A DNA stretch of 39,162 nucleotides from Fibrobacter sp. UBA4375 (GCA_002391195.1 DGRZ01000075.1:73057-112218); one strand, 5' to 3'. Shown: positions 21,821 to 30,356, counted from the stretch's first letter. The notes: generated by a model not told the origin, from the sequence alone. A program made the numbers and translations.

Positions 21821-23704
21821 ATGCTTATCGACCAGGAAAACTCAGGCTTTGTACATGTAAAGACCCACCCCCGTCAGTTGGGAATTCCCCTCAGCCGGTG
21901 GGGCCGGAACCTGATTTCCAGTTGTCCGTTCCACGCTCCCGAAGAGACCTCCCTGTTCTTCTACGACGCCCTGGGTTACTGGCGTTACCGCTGCCTCCAG
22001 TGCGGTAGCGAAGGCGACCTGGTGGAATTCGTGATGCGGAGCCGCTTCAACGGCATGGATGAACCCGCCGCTCGGGCCGAAGCCCTGGAATTCCTGGGCG
22101 GCCTCGAACAGGAACAGGACTCCAAGAAAGACGACCACCTTTTGCTCAAGGAAGTAGGTGGCGAAAAGTCCAAGGTGCTAGAGTGCTTTGTCCGTTATTG
22201 CCACTGGGCCGCCTGCAAGAGCCCATCTTCCGAAGAATTTCTACAGTCCAGGGGCTGGAACATCGGTCAGGCCCAGCTCTACGGCCTGGGCTACTACAGT
22301 GGCGACCCGGAGCCCTTCTTTAGCTATTGCATGCTTTCCGGGCTGGAACGCCACCAGGTCAGTTTCTATCTGGACAACCTGGAAGCCTACCACGAACCCC
22401 GAATTACCATTCCCGCACGCAATTCCAAAGGACTGATCCATTCTGTATATGGACGTCTCATGGAAGACGACGGTAAGCCCCACCCCTACGTTTCTTTTGC
22501 CTCAGGCCCAAGCGATATTCCCTTCAATATCCAGCCCGAAAACAGCAACCCCATTATCGTAGAAGGTTTCTTCGATGCCCTGACTGCAGACCTGGCGGGG
22601 ATTCCCGGCGTGGTTTCCACCATGTACCAGGAATTGACTCTGAGTCACCTGCTCAAGCTCAAGGCCTGCGGCGCCGATTCAGCAACTGTCATTCTCAGGC
22701 GCGAAGACAACAGGCGCGAACAGGAATACCGTATCCAGGGCTACCTGAAAATGGCCGAAGAACTGAACATGCGTTTCAAGTCCATCGTGCTGTCCAAAGA
22801 CGAAACGGTAGACGTTCTAGTCCGCGACAAGGGCGCCGATTACCTGCTTGACCTTATCGACAAGACCGAAGAGGACACGGTTCACACCCACCGCCGTTCC
22901 ATGCTGCTCCAGGACATCAAGGAGAACTACGATGCCGCCATGGGTTGCCCTCCAGACACCTGCGTGGGCTACGCCCTGAACAATTTCCCGAAACTCACCA
23001 AGGAAATCGACGGCATCCAGTCCGGCTGTTTCTTTGTTTCTTCCAAGCCCTTTGGCCTCAAGACTTCGCTCCTGTCTAGCCTAGCCCTGGACCTTATAGA
23101 CAGCAACCCCATCTTGAAGATTATCTACATCGCCCTGGAAACGCCACGCCGGCAGATTTTTGACCGTATGGTGGCCATGGAAACAGGCGAATCTATCCTT
23201 ACGGTGCGAAAGCAAAACGAAGACGATGCGATTAACAGCAAGATTCTCGAAGCCACCAAAAAGCTCATGAATCTGGTCCGTACCAACCGTCTCGAAATCT
23301 GGGAAGACTACCCCACCTTCGACAACAACGAGATGATGAGCATCTTGAAAGAAGAGCGGAAACAGAATTCCGACCTCATCGTGATGATTGACGGTCTGGA
23401 CCACCTGAAGATAGACGGACGGCTTGAACTGGACGACATTCACGAGCGCAGGTCCTTCGTGATGCTGGACCTGTACAAGAGCCTGGACATTCCCCTGTTC
23501 CTTGGCGGAGAACTGATACCCACCGAAGAAGGCTTTGAAGGCCCGAGACCCTACCTGCGTGATTCCGACGCCATCTACTGGCTGGATTCCCAGAACAAGA
23601 CCCTCACCCTGTCCGTGAATTCCAACAGGCTGGGCGTAAGCCACAAGTACAAATGTCCCATCTTCATCGACCCCATGTCCAACAAGATGCAAGAAGCGGA
23701 ATAG
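21821..23704 (+). CDS. DnaG/DnaB-like primase-helicase fusion with altered catalytic motifs
   Basis: The 627-residue protein resembles phage T7 gp4 in layout. The CHC2-type zinc ribbon is Cys35-x2-His38-x19-Cys58-x2-Cys61. A DnaG-like RNA-polymerase core and Toprim domain run from about 140 to 345, with the Toprim Glu248 in IIVEGFFDAL. A DnaB-like RecA domain runs from about 380 to 615, with IALETPRRQIFDRM, Walker B LIVMIDGLDHLK (519-530) and NSNRLG. Two key motifs are changed: the Toprim D-x-D reads RED (294-296), and the Walker A G-K-T reads SKPFGLKTS (408-416) with Leu in place of Gly before Lys. It has a good ribosome-binding site. It is therefore probably not an ordinary replicative primase or helicase. 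No phage genes surround it. Confidence 0.7.
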   Translation: MLIDQENSGFVHVKTHPRQLGIPLSRWGRNLISSCPFHAPEETSLFFYDALGYWRYRCLQCGSEGDLVEFVMRSRFNGMDEPAARAEALEFLGGLEQEQDSKKDDHLLLKEVGGEKSKVLECFVRYCHWAACKSPSSEEFLQSRGWNIGQAQLYGLGYYSGDPEPFFSYCMLSGLERHQVSFYLDNLEAYHEPRITIPARNSKGLIHSVYGRLMEDDGKPHPYVSFASGPSDIPFNIQPENSNPIIVEGFFDALTADLAGIPGVVSTMYQELTLSHLLKLKACGADSATVILRREDNRREQEYRIQGYLKMAEELNMRFKSIVLSKDETVDVLVRDKGADYLLDLIDKTEEDTVHTHRRSMLLQDIKENYDAAMGCPPDTCVGYALNNFPKLTKEIDGIQSGCFFVSSKPFGLKTSLLSSLALDLIDSNPILKIIYIALETPRRQIFDRMVAMETGESILTVRKQNEDDAINSKILEATKKLMNLVRTNRLEIWEDYPTFDNNEMMSILKEERKQNSDLIVMIDGLDHLKIDGRLELDDIHERRSFVMLDLYKSLDIPLFLGGELIPTEEGFEGPRPYLRDSDAIYWLDSQNKTLTLSVNSNRLGVSHKYKCPIFIDPMSNKMQEAE

Positions 23705-23714
23705 TCTGCGTTCC

Positions 23715-24914
23715 ATGCCGCAAGCGCCCTTCACCATCGTCGATTTCAACAACTTCTGGAGTCCTTCCGGAGGTGGCGTTCGGCGTTATCACCTGCAAAA
23801 AATGGCATTCTACGAGAACCGCCAAGATGTGCTGAGCGTATTCGTGATGCCCGACAGCCGCACCTTCACCGAGAAAAGAGGGACGGGACTCATTATTGAG
23901 CATGTTGATGCCTACCGTTTCCCCGGAAACTGGGAATACCGCTTTATCTGGAAGCAAAAACAGATCCGCCCCATCCTGAAAAAGTACATGCCCCAGGTCA
24001 TCGAGGTGGGTTCTCCCTACATTTTACCAACTGTAATCCGCAAGGCTGCCAAGAGGATTTGCCCTGAAGCTATTCTCCTCAGTTTCTGGCACGCCGACTT
24101 CCCTGTCACCTATGTGGGCCGGCCTGTTGCAAACAAACTAGGACGTTTTTTCGGAAGCATTGCCGAGCGGGTCGCTTTCTGGTACGCCAAGCAAGAATTC
24201 AAGAAGTTCGACGGTATTCAGGTTTCTTGCAAAGAAGTGATGGACCGGCTGGAAAAGCGCCACCTTCCCCACAGCCACTGGATTCCCCTAGGTTGCGACA
24301 TCCAGATGTTTTCGCCCTCCAAGCGGGACGAGGCCCTGGTGGCCGACTTCAAGAGCGGAAACCCCGACAGGCTTACCATATTTTTCCCGCACCGGTTCTG
24401 CGAAGAAAAAGGCATTGAACTTTTGCTTGGAGCCTACGACGAACTGACGGAGCGGCTGGGCGTCGAGCCGGAAATCATCTTGGCGGGCACGGGGCCGTAT
24501 CTGCCACAGGTCAAGGAAGCGGTACAGAAATACAAGCACATCCGCTATGTAGGCTTTATCAAGTCCATCGACGAAATGGCCCGTCACTACGCCAGCGTAG
24601 ACATGGGACTTGCCCTTTCGGGCTGGGAGACCTTCGGGCTTTCTATCCTGGAAAGCATGGCCAGCGGGAACGCCCAGATTGGAGCCTCTACCGGAGCCGC
24701 CTTTGAACACGTGACGGAATCGGGAGCGGGCAAAATTCTTCAGGAGCGCACCCCACATGCCCTGGCAGAGGCCATCGTGGAGCTGTACCGCTCCGATATG
24801 CAGGCCATGAAACAAAAGGCCCGAGCCTACGCCGAGAAATTCAGCTGGAACGACTGCTTTGGGCGTCAGCTCGACCTATACCGGAAACTTTATCAAGAAA
24901 AGAGGAACTCATGA
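23715..24914 (+). CDS. Family 4 glycosyltransferase
   Basis: A retaining GT-B glycosyltransferase of 399 residues. The N-terminal acceptor domain begins TIVDFNNFWSPSGGGVRRYH, the glycine-rich loop typical of GT4 enzymes. The C-terminal donor domain has FFPHRFCEEKGIELLLGAYD, the GTGPYLPQ turn and the E-x7-E motif in WETFGLSILESMASG. Donor and acceptor cannot be read from sequence; GVRRY-type members include lipid mannosyl- and glucosyltransferases. It starts 10 nt after the primase-like gene with no evident ribosome-binding site, so coupling is likely, and it overlaps the Dabb gene by 4 nt (ATGA). It has no membrane helix. Confidence 0.85.
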   Translation: MPQAPFTIVDFNNFWSPSGGGVRRYHLQKMAFYENRQDVLSVFVMPDSRTFTEKRGTGLIIEHVDAYRFPGNWEYRFIWKQKQIRPILKKYMPQVIEVGSPYILPTVIRKAAKRICPEAILLSFWHADFPVTYVGRPVANKLGRFFGSIAERVAFWYAKQEFKKFDGIQVSCKEVMDRLEKRHLPHSHWIPLGCDIQMFSPSKRDEALVADFKSGNPDRLTIFFPHRFCEEKGIELLLGAYDELTERLGVEPEIILAGTGPYLPQVKEAVQKYKHIRYVGFIKSIDEMARHYASVDMGLALSGWETFGLSILESMASGNAQIGASTGAAFEHVTESGAGKILQERTPHALAEAIVELYRSDMQAMKQKARAYAEKFSWNDCFGRQLDLYRKLYQEKRNS

Positions 24915-25228
24915 TCAGACACATCGTATTCTGGAAACTGAAGGCCGAAGCCGAAGGCGCCACCGCCAAGGAAAACGGCCAAAAGATGGTGGACGCCTTC
25001 CACGCACTGGAAGGTAAAATTCCCGGTCTCGTGAGCATTGAATCCGGACTGAACTTCGGCAAGGCCGAACTCGGGAATGGCGACGTGGAATACGACATCG
25101 CCCTGGACACCACCTTCCGCACCAAGGAAGCCCTCGATTTCTATCAAGGCCACCCGGAACACCAGGCCATTGTCTCCTTCGTGAAGAAGGTAGTCACCGA
25201 ACGCCGAGCGGTAGATTTCGAGTTCTAG
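24911..25228 (+). CDS. Dabb (stress-responsive A/B barrel) domain protein
   Basis: A 105-residue single-domain protein. MIRHIVFWKLK at the start and the spacing of IPGLVSIESGLNF, DIALDTTF and YQGHPEHQAIVSFVKKVV match the dimeric alpha/beta barrel (Dabb) family, whose members include stress-induced proteins and small enzymes. HPEHQ is the typical conserved helix start. No specific activity can be assigned. The ATG overlaps the TGA of the glycosyltransferase gene, and AAGAGGAAC serves as ribosome-binding site. Confidence 0.85.
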   Translation: MIRHIVFWKLKAEAEGATAKENGQKMVDAFHALEGKIPGLVSIESGLNFGKAELGNGDVEYDIALDTTFRTKEALDFYQGHPEHQAIVSFVKKVVTERRAVDFEF

Positions 25229-25245
25229 AAATGAGGCGTGAGGTC

Positions 25246-25261
25246 GGGGCTTCGCCCCTTT
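25246..25261 (+). terminator. Small GGGGC-TTC-GCCCC hairpin
   Basis: A 5-bp GC stem (25246-25250 / 25254-25258) with a stable TTC loop followed by TTT, 15-30 nt after the Dabb stop. The tract is short, so it may be a weak terminator or a repeat component. Confidence 0.4.
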
Positions 25262-25381
25262 GAGGTGTGAGGTGTGAGGAATTGGTAGTGAGTAATGAGT
25301 AGTCAGTTGTGAGCTCTTAAAAGGGCCGCAGGCGAGGATGACAAATCTTGAGACCCGCAATTCCGCGCCTCGAACCCCATA

Positions 25382-25482
25382 CCCCAAAGCGAAGCGACCT
25401 CAAACCCCAAAGCGAAGCGACCTCAAACCCCAAAGCGAAGCGACCTCAAACCCCTAGCCCCTAAATCCTAACCCCTAATCCC
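25382..25482. repeat. Three perfect 23-bp tandem repeats followed by CCCCTAG-type units
   Basis: The unit CCCCAAAGCGAAGCGACCTCAAA occurs at 25382-25404, 25405-25427 and 25428-25450 without spacers, then CCCCTAGCCCCTAAATCC and further CCCCTAA units. Upstream, 25229-25381 holds GAGGTGT and GTAGTGA repeats and a GAGGATGAC fragment. There is no coding content in the 280-nt gap. Confidence 0.85.
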
Positions 25483-25494
25483 TTCCCTTTTTAC

Positions 25495-25502
25495 TACATT
25501 TT
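25495..25502 (+). promoter_or_regulatory. TACATTTT promoter box, 6 nt before ATG
   Basis: A TAnnTTT-type box directly after the repeat block, ending 6 nt before the ATG at 25509. No Shine-Dalgarno sequence is present. Confidence 0.5.
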
Positions 25503-25508
25503 TTACGT

Positions 25509-26003
25509 ATGGTCCAACTGAGTCAAACATCCTGGCAAGAGTTCTCCCTGAAGAACGTTCTGGAGACGCTGCAATACGCCCCGATGAACTTGACCATGGG
25601 CAAGAACCCCCAGTTGCACTACACCTTCCCCAAAAATCTTGAACCGGGCGCCACGGTGCGCTACAACCTCCAGTGGGGGTTCAAGACCTTGAAGTGGACC
25701 GGCATTGTCAGTTCCGTCAAAGAGAACAAGATTACCGTGCGTCTTGGCGAAGGTCCCTTCCGTGGGTTCACCGCAAAGCATTGCTTCTCTGACGAAGGGA
25801 ATATGACCGCCTGCTACGACGAGATGAGCTTCCAGGGATTCACGGATGTTCCCGAAGAAGTTTTCGCAGCGATTATCGACAAGGCAAACATCGTGTACGG
25901 CATCTATTCCCGCAAGGACACCCGCGACGTGATGCTGGCCTACGAAGCCCAGAAAAAGACCCAGTCCATCGAGGCCCTGGACCAGAGCGCTACCGCAGGT
26001 TAA
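25509..26003 (+). CDS. SRPBCC-like protein, function unknown
   Basis: A 164-residue protein. The central pattern GATVRYNLQWGFKTLKWTG, then ITVRLGEGPFRGFTAKHCF and MTACYDEMSFQGF resembles SRPBCC (START-like) proteins. In these, a strand-rich W-x-G/S-x-I region, a GPF-x-G/W turn and a 'D-E/R-(V/M)' strand are typical; they bind small hydrophobic ligands. The assignment is by pattern only. No signal peptide or membrane helix is seen. It lies 24 nt before ubiD on the same strand and is probably cotranscribed with it. Confidence 0.55.
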   Translation: MVQLSQTSWQEFSLKNVLETLQYAPMNLTMGKNPQLHYTFPKNLEPGATVRYNLQWGFKTLKWTGIVSSVKENKITVRLGEGPFRGFTAKHCFSDEGNMTACYDEMSFQGFTDVPEEVFAAIIDKANIVYGIYSRKDTRDVMLAYEAQKKTQSIEALDQSATAG

Positions 26004-26027
26004 GGCCCTCAAAACCTGGGGATTTCC

Positions 26028-27863
26028 ATGTACGCCACTCTAGAACAAGCCCTGCTTGATTTGGAAAAAGCAGGACTTTTGAAACGTATCCACTGTGAGG
26101 TGGATCCGAACCTGGAAATGGCCGAAATGGCACGAATCGCCTTTGAAAAGGGCGGGCCAGCACTGCTGTTTGAGAATGTGAAAGGCAGCAAGTTCCCGGC
26201 GGTGGCAAACCTTTACGGCACACAACAGCGCATGGACTTTTTGTTCCGGAACACCCTGGAAAGCACTAGAGCCGCCGTGCTGTTCAAGTCGAATCCCGTA
26301 GATTTTTTCAAGCACCCCCATCTGGGGAATTTGATACTGGCGGCAAAAGCCGGACTCCACAGCCTGCCCGTTAAAAGCGGAAACATAGCCGACTTCGAAG
26401 AATGCACTCTGCAAGACTTGCCGCAAATCAAATGCGCCCCCGACGACGGCGGAGCGTTCCTTACGCTGCCCCAGGTGGCAAGCCGTCCAGGCAGAAGCGC
26501 AAGCGTCATGACCACGAACTTGGGCATGTATCGCATCCAGATTTCCGGAAACGAATACGGCCCCGACGAATGCGGGCTCCATTACCAGATCAAGCGGGAC
26601 ATCGCCAGGCATCACCAGAAAGCGATAGAAGAAGGCCGCCCGCTAAAGGTCAGCATTTTCTTGGGAGGGCCGCCGGCACACACCATCGCCGCCATCATGC
26701 CCATGCCCGAGAACCTGTCGGAACTGCTTTTCGCAGGAATGCTCTCCGGCCGAAGGTTCCGCTATTTTATCCATAACGGCTACCTCGTTTCTAGCGACGC
26801 AGATTTTTGCATCTTGGGAGAAGTGGCTCCGGACTTGAAGCCGGAAGGCCCCTTCGCAGACCATGTGGGTTATTACTCCGGAAAGCACCTGTTTCCCTAC
26901 CTGAAGGTGAAAAAGGTCCTCTGCAAAAAGAACGCAATCTACCCCTTTACCGTAGTAGGCCGCCCGCCGCAAGAAGACACCCTTTTCGGGAGTTTTATCC
27001 ACAAGGTGACAAAGCCCATGGTGCCTGCGTCTTTGCCGGGAGTCCACGCCGTACATGCCGTAGATGCGGCGGGCGTGCACCCGCTCTGCCTCGCCCTTGG
27101 CTCGGAAAGTTTTAGGCCCTACGCAAAGCCCGAAGAACGGGAACCCATGGAGCTTTTGAAGACGGCAAACGCCCTGCTAGGATTTAACCAGGTGAGCCTT
27201 ACCAAGTACCTGATGATTGCCGCCAAAGAGGACAATCCAAAGCTGGACGTGAACAAGATCCCGGAGTTTTTCGGCCACATTCTGGAACGGCTCCGCACGG
27301 ACAGGGATTTGCACTTTCAGACAGAAACTACCACGGACACGCTGGACTACACGGGAGGCGCCCTGAACCACGGTTCAAAACTGGTCATGGCAGCAGCGGG
27401 CCCGAAAATTCGCGAATTGCGAAACGACACCGCCGACCTGCAAAGCCTACGCCTACCCGCCTCTTTCGCCGAGCCCAAAATTGTAATGCCTGGAGTCGTT
27501 GTGCTGAAATGGAACAGCGACATGGCGGAATCTTTCGAGAGCGGAATTGCCGCCTTGCGGGATTCCCTTGCAAACTGGAATTTCCGCGAAAACTACCCAT
27601 GGGTAAGCATCGTAGATGACACTTCTACATTGGGCATAGATAATCCGCAAACCAACCTCCAAGATTTCTTGTGGCTGACCTTTACCCGGTCGGACCCGGC
27701 CAGGGATTTGTACGGTCTGAACGAGCGTTACGTCCACAAGCACTGGGCCTGCGAGCCCCCCCTGATCGTGGACGCACGAATCAAGCCCCACCACCAGAAA
27801 GCCATTACCTTCAACAAAGCCGTCAGGGAAACGGCCCTAAAAAAGTTGCAGGGTATTCTGTAG
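26028..27863 (+). CDS. UbiD-family decarboxylase, probably menaquinone biosynthesis
   Basis: UbiD enzymes decarboxylate aromatic or unsaturated acids using prenylated FMN made by UbiX. The 611-residue protein shows the core YRIQISGNEYG segment, HYQIKRDIARHH, VSIFLGGPPAHTIAA and the active-site block KPEGPFADHVGYYS (272-284). Then come FTVVGRPPQEDT and LPGVHAVHAVDAAGVHP. In characterised members the motif is EGPFGE; here Glu273 is kept and the second Glu is Asp278. My recollection is that long menaquinone-type members also have Asp, so this may be a subgroup trait. The gene probably serves the futalosine-type menaquinone route, needed for fumarate respiration, but no other mqn or ubiX gene is in the window. 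The next gene starts 8 nt downstream. Confidence 0.85.
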   Translation: MYATLEQALLDLEKAGLLKRIHCEVDPNLEMAEMARIAFEKGGPALLFENVKGSKFPAVANLYGTQQRMDFLFRNTLESTRAAVLFKSNPVDFFKHPHLGNLILAAKAGLHSLPVKSGNIADFEECTLQDLPQIKCAPDDGGAFLTLPQVASRPGRSASVMTTNLGMYRIQISGNEYGPDECGLHYQIKRDIARHHQKAIEEGRPLKVSIFLGGPPAHTIAAIMPMPENLSELLFAGMLSGRRFRYFIHNGYLVSSDADFCILGEVAPDLKPEGPFADHVGYYSGKHLFPYLKVKKVLCKKNAIYPFTVVGRPPQEDTLFGSFIHKVTKPMVPASLPGVHAVHAVDAAGVHPLCLALGSESFRPYAKPEEREPMELLKTANALLGFNQVSLTKYLMIAAKEDNPKLDVNKIPEFFGHILERLRTDRDLHFQTETTTDTLDYTGGALNHGSKLVMAAAGPKIRELRNDTADLQSLRLPASFAEPKIVMPGVVVLKWNSDMAESFESGIAALRDSLANWNFRENYPWVSIVDDTSTLGIDNPQTNLQDFLWLTFTRSDPARDLYGLNERYVHKHWACEPPLIVDARIKPHHQKAITFNKAVRETALKKLQGIL

Positions 27864-27871
27864 GAGCAACC

Positions 27872-29512
27872 GTGTCCAGGACTTTGCGCAACCTTTTGAA
27901 TGTTTGGACAATCCTAGCAACGACGCTAGCCGTTTCTGCCTTTGCCCACGGGCGGTGCGGCACCATGCAGGCAGTAGAAAGTTGGATAGAGAACAAGGGA
28001 AAGGTCACGACCGCAGCAACAACCACGCAGGGTTCCTGCGAAGTCGAGGATTACTACGACTCCGTCTATTCCAAGACTACCTCCCATTTCCAGATTTTCT
28101 ATGTACTGAACGGGCCTCATGCCGCTACGGAAAAATTCGTAGACAGCCTGGCCGTCAACCTGGAAAAAGCCTGGGACCTGCATATTTCCAAAAATAAAAT
28201 GCTGGTTCCAAAAGGCAGGGACACCACCGTCCATTACCAAAAGCCCGTTAAGTCCGGACTCTACGGAGTCGAAGTCTTGGAACTGAACCTTGTTCGCAAT
28301 CCCAAAACCGTTCACGGCAGCTCCGGATTTTGCGAAGATTGCTTTGCCGTCACGAATTTCTCCGGCAGAAACAACTGGCAGACTTCGGAGCTTATGATTG
28401 ACAACGATTTTATGGTCGTTGACTTGTTCAATCCCGAATACGCCAGCCTGGATGTAGGCGGAAAGAAATGTAAATACTGGAAATCCACAAAGCCGATTAT
28501 CCACGCCACCGAAAAATATTCCTACGCCGAAAAATGGGACAAGGCCATCCGCGTCACGGCATTCCACGAACTGTACCACGCCATCCAAGTCCGCTACCTG
28601 AGCCCTTACGAGCACATGAATTTCTGGTTCGAGGCTTCTGCCACCGGCATGGAAGAGGTGGGGGCCCCAGAAGTGAACGACTATGTCCGTTATATTCCCG
28701 AGTTCCTGGATCAGACCGGAACCCCACTTGACCAAAATACGGCCATCTACGGAGCCTCCCTGTTTTTCCTGTACCTCCACAATCGTGTAGATTCCCTCTT
28801 TGACAAGTCCATCTGGGAAAACTTCTCCAAAAATCCTGAAGGTTCTTTCCGGCAACAGTACACAAGTGCTGTCGAGGCCCGCAAGAAAAATCCGCAAGAC
28901 GTTTTTCAAGACTTTGCGGAGCGCCTCGCCTATTCCGGCAAGAACAGCAAGGCCGTAGATTCCAGCGCCTGGTTTTCTGCAGATCAGCCTCTCTGGAAAA
29001 CGGTTCCCTACATTTATAGCACCGAAGGATTCAGGCCCGATTCCTCCATATTCGCCTACAATTACTACGGAGCCGGTTTTCCGGCTCTCGAAAACTACGC
29101 CGGCAAGGCTTCTGTGCTGCTGTTCAAGGACGGCCATGCCAGCCTGCGGAAAATCTCTAGCATAAACACCCTGGATTCACTGCGAACCGAAAGCTTCGCC
29201 GCCGATTCCATCATCTGGATTTTCAGCCGTTTCGAAAACCCCTCTCCCCTGCCCGGGAAACTAGCCTCAAAACCCCTGCGGGCCTACCCAACCCCCTGGC
29301 GGCACGGAAACCTTTGTTTTGCCCCGCTGCCACTGGACAAAAAATTCATTGAAGTCCGTAACCGCAGGGGCGACTTGATTTTCCGCGAAAAATACGACAG
29401 CGAGACCCTCTGTTTAGACGAGAACTTTATAAAATCCAAGATGGTTCCAGGAGTTTACCGCTATAGGGCGGGCTCCAGCGGCAAAACCAAGGATTTAATG
29501 ATTATCTATTAA
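27872..29512 (+). CDS. Secreted HExxH metalloprotease (MXAN_6640-like)
   Basis: From GTG 27872 the protein has 546 residues. A signal peptide (about 1-27, ending SAFAHG) leads to a domain of unknown detail with Cys pairs (CEDC at 154-157). The zinc motif HELYH lies at 232-236 (VTAFHELYHAIQVRY), and Glu254 in NFWFEASATGMEE is a candidate third ligand, a gluzincin pattern. Proteins annotated MXAN_6640-family have this arrangement. The C-terminal 75 residues are strand-rich with KFIEVRNRRGDLIF and PGVYRYRAG, similar to type IX sorting domains but less clear than in the cellulase at 34209. The start is set by AGGAG 5 nt upstream. It follows ubiD by 8 nt. Confidence 0.75.
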   Translation: MSRTLRNLLNVWTILATTLAVSAFAHGRCGTMQAVESWIENKGKVTTAATTTQGSCEVEDYYDSVYSKTTSHFQIFYVLNGPHAATEKFVDSLAVNLEKAWDLHISKNKMLVPKGRDTTVHYQKPVKSGLYGVEVLELNLVRNPKTVHGSSGFCEDCFAVTNFSGRNNWQTSELMIDNDFMVVDLFNPEYASLDVGGKKCKYWKSTKPIIHATEKYSYAEKWDKAIRVTAFHELYHAIQVRYLSPYEHMNFWFEASATGMEEVGAPEVNDYVRYIPEFLDQTGTPLDQNTAIYGASLFFLYLHNRVDSLFDKSIWENFSKNPEGSFRQQYTSAVEARKKNPQDVFQDFAERLAYSGKNSKAVDSSAWFSADQPLWKTVPYIYSTEGFRPDSSIFAYNYYGAGFPALENYAGKASVLLFKDGHASLRKISSINTLDSLRTESFAADSIIWIFSRFENPSPLPGKLASKPLRAYPTPWRHGNLCFAPLPLDKKFIEVRNRRGDLIFREKYDSETLCLDENFIKSKMVPGVYRYRAGSSGKTKDLMIIY

Positions 29513-29523
29513 TGCCTAATTTC

Positions 29524-29531
29524 TAAATTTG
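29524..29531 (+). promoter_or_regulatory. TAAATTTG promoter box for cysE
   Basis: An exact TAnnTTTG match ending 6 nt before the ATG at 29538, with no Shine-Dalgarno sequence. Confidence 0.55.
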
Positions 29532-29537
29532 AACGCG

Positions 29538-30326
29538 ATGACTATAGACGAAATCGAAAAGGAACTGCGGAAAGACGCACAGGAACTTGTAAAGCGGGAG
29601 CCCCTTTCCCGCCTGATGCTAGAAGAACAAATCCTGAGCCGCAAGAATTTTGCGGAAATGCTTTCGGTAACGCTTGCCTGCCAGCTGGCGGGAGAAGTCA
29701 TTGACCGAACTGAGCTGGAAAAGATTTTCAACGAACTGTACGTCAAGCATCCGGAACTTTTGGACGATGCCGTACACGATTTGCGGGCCACCGTACTTCG
29801 CGACCCCGCCTGCACCGGATATCTGGAACCGCTTCTGCTTTTCAAGGGTTTTCAGGGTTTGCAAGCCTACCGCGTAGCACATGTGCTCTGGGAAGAAGAC
29901 CGTCAGTTCCCGGCCAAGATGCTCCAGAACATCATCAGCCGCAAGTTCGGCATGGATTTCCACCCGGCGGCAAAGATTGGCCACGGAATTCTTGTTGATC
30001 ACGCCACCAATATCGTCATCGGCGAGACCGCCGTAGTCGGGAACAACGTGAGCTTTTTGCATGGAGTGACCCTGGGCGGTACCGGCAACGAAGTCGGAGA
30101 CCGTCATCCGAAAATCGGAAACGGCGTGATGCTTGGAGCCCACGCTCAGCTTTTAGGGAACATCCACATCGGCGACTGCGCAAAAATTGGCGCCGGTGCG
30201 GTGGTGCTGACCGACGTGCCTCCTCACACCACCTACGCAGGGGTCCCTGCCGTAGAAGTGGGCCACCCCGACGACGAGACGCCCAGCTTCAACATGCAGC
30301 AGGACTTTACGCGGGACTGTAAATAG
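29538..30326 (+). CDS. cysE: Serine O-acetyltransferase
   Basis: This enzyme acetylates L-serine with acetyl-CoA to give O-acetylserine for cysteine synthesis. The 262-residue protein has the helical N-terminal domain (1-130) and a left-handed beta-helix of hexapeptide repeats (about 140-240). Catalytic Asp/His lie in MDFHPAAKIGHGILVDHAT, and conserved text follows (VIGETAVVGNNVSFLHGVTLGGTG, DRHPKIGNGV, KIGAGAVVLTDVPPHTTYAG). Length is like E. coli CysE (273). ATG 29538 is preferred over the in-frame TTG 29529, because the TTG lies within the TAAATTTG box and the box-to-ATG distance equals that of four other genes. The stop codon merges with a repeat array that also holds the nth start. Confidence 0.95.
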   Translation: MTIDEIEKELRKDAQELVKREPLSRLMLEEQILSRKNFAEMLSVTLACQLAGEVIDRTELEKIFNELYVKHPELLDDAVHDLRATVLRDPACTGYLEPLLLFKGFQGLQAYRVAHVLWEEDRQFPAKMLQNIISRKFGMDFHPAAKIGHGILVDHATNIVIGETAVVGNNVSFLHGVTLGGTGNEVGDRHPKIGNGVMLGAHAQLLGNIHIGDCAKIGAGAVVLTDVPPHTTYAGVPAVEVGHPDDETPSFNMQQDFTRDCK

Positions 30327-30356
30327 AGCTTAGAGACTAGGATCTAGTGGCTAGAG
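30324..30356. repeat. TAGAGCTTAGAGACTAGGATCTAGTGG repeat spanning cysE stop and nth start
   Basis: Degenerate units (TAGAGCT, TAGAGAC, TAGGATC, TAGTGGC, TAGAGC) run from the cysE stop codon through the GTG start of nth. The AGGA of TAGGATC acts as its only visible ribosome-binding site. Confidence 0.65.

Noticed and set aside
25382..25450. Possible CRISPR array
   Set aside because: The 23-bp units are directly adjacent with no spacers and no cas genes are nearby; they are plain tandem repeats.
27671..27871. Upstream extension of the metalloprotease reading frame
   Set aside because: The extension overlaps the ubiD coding region in another frame; AGGAG and GTG at 27862-27874 with a following signal peptide define the start.
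27926..29137. A 403-codon frame antisense to the metalloprotease
   Set aside because: No start signal or domain; the HELYH protein with signal peptide is the better reading.
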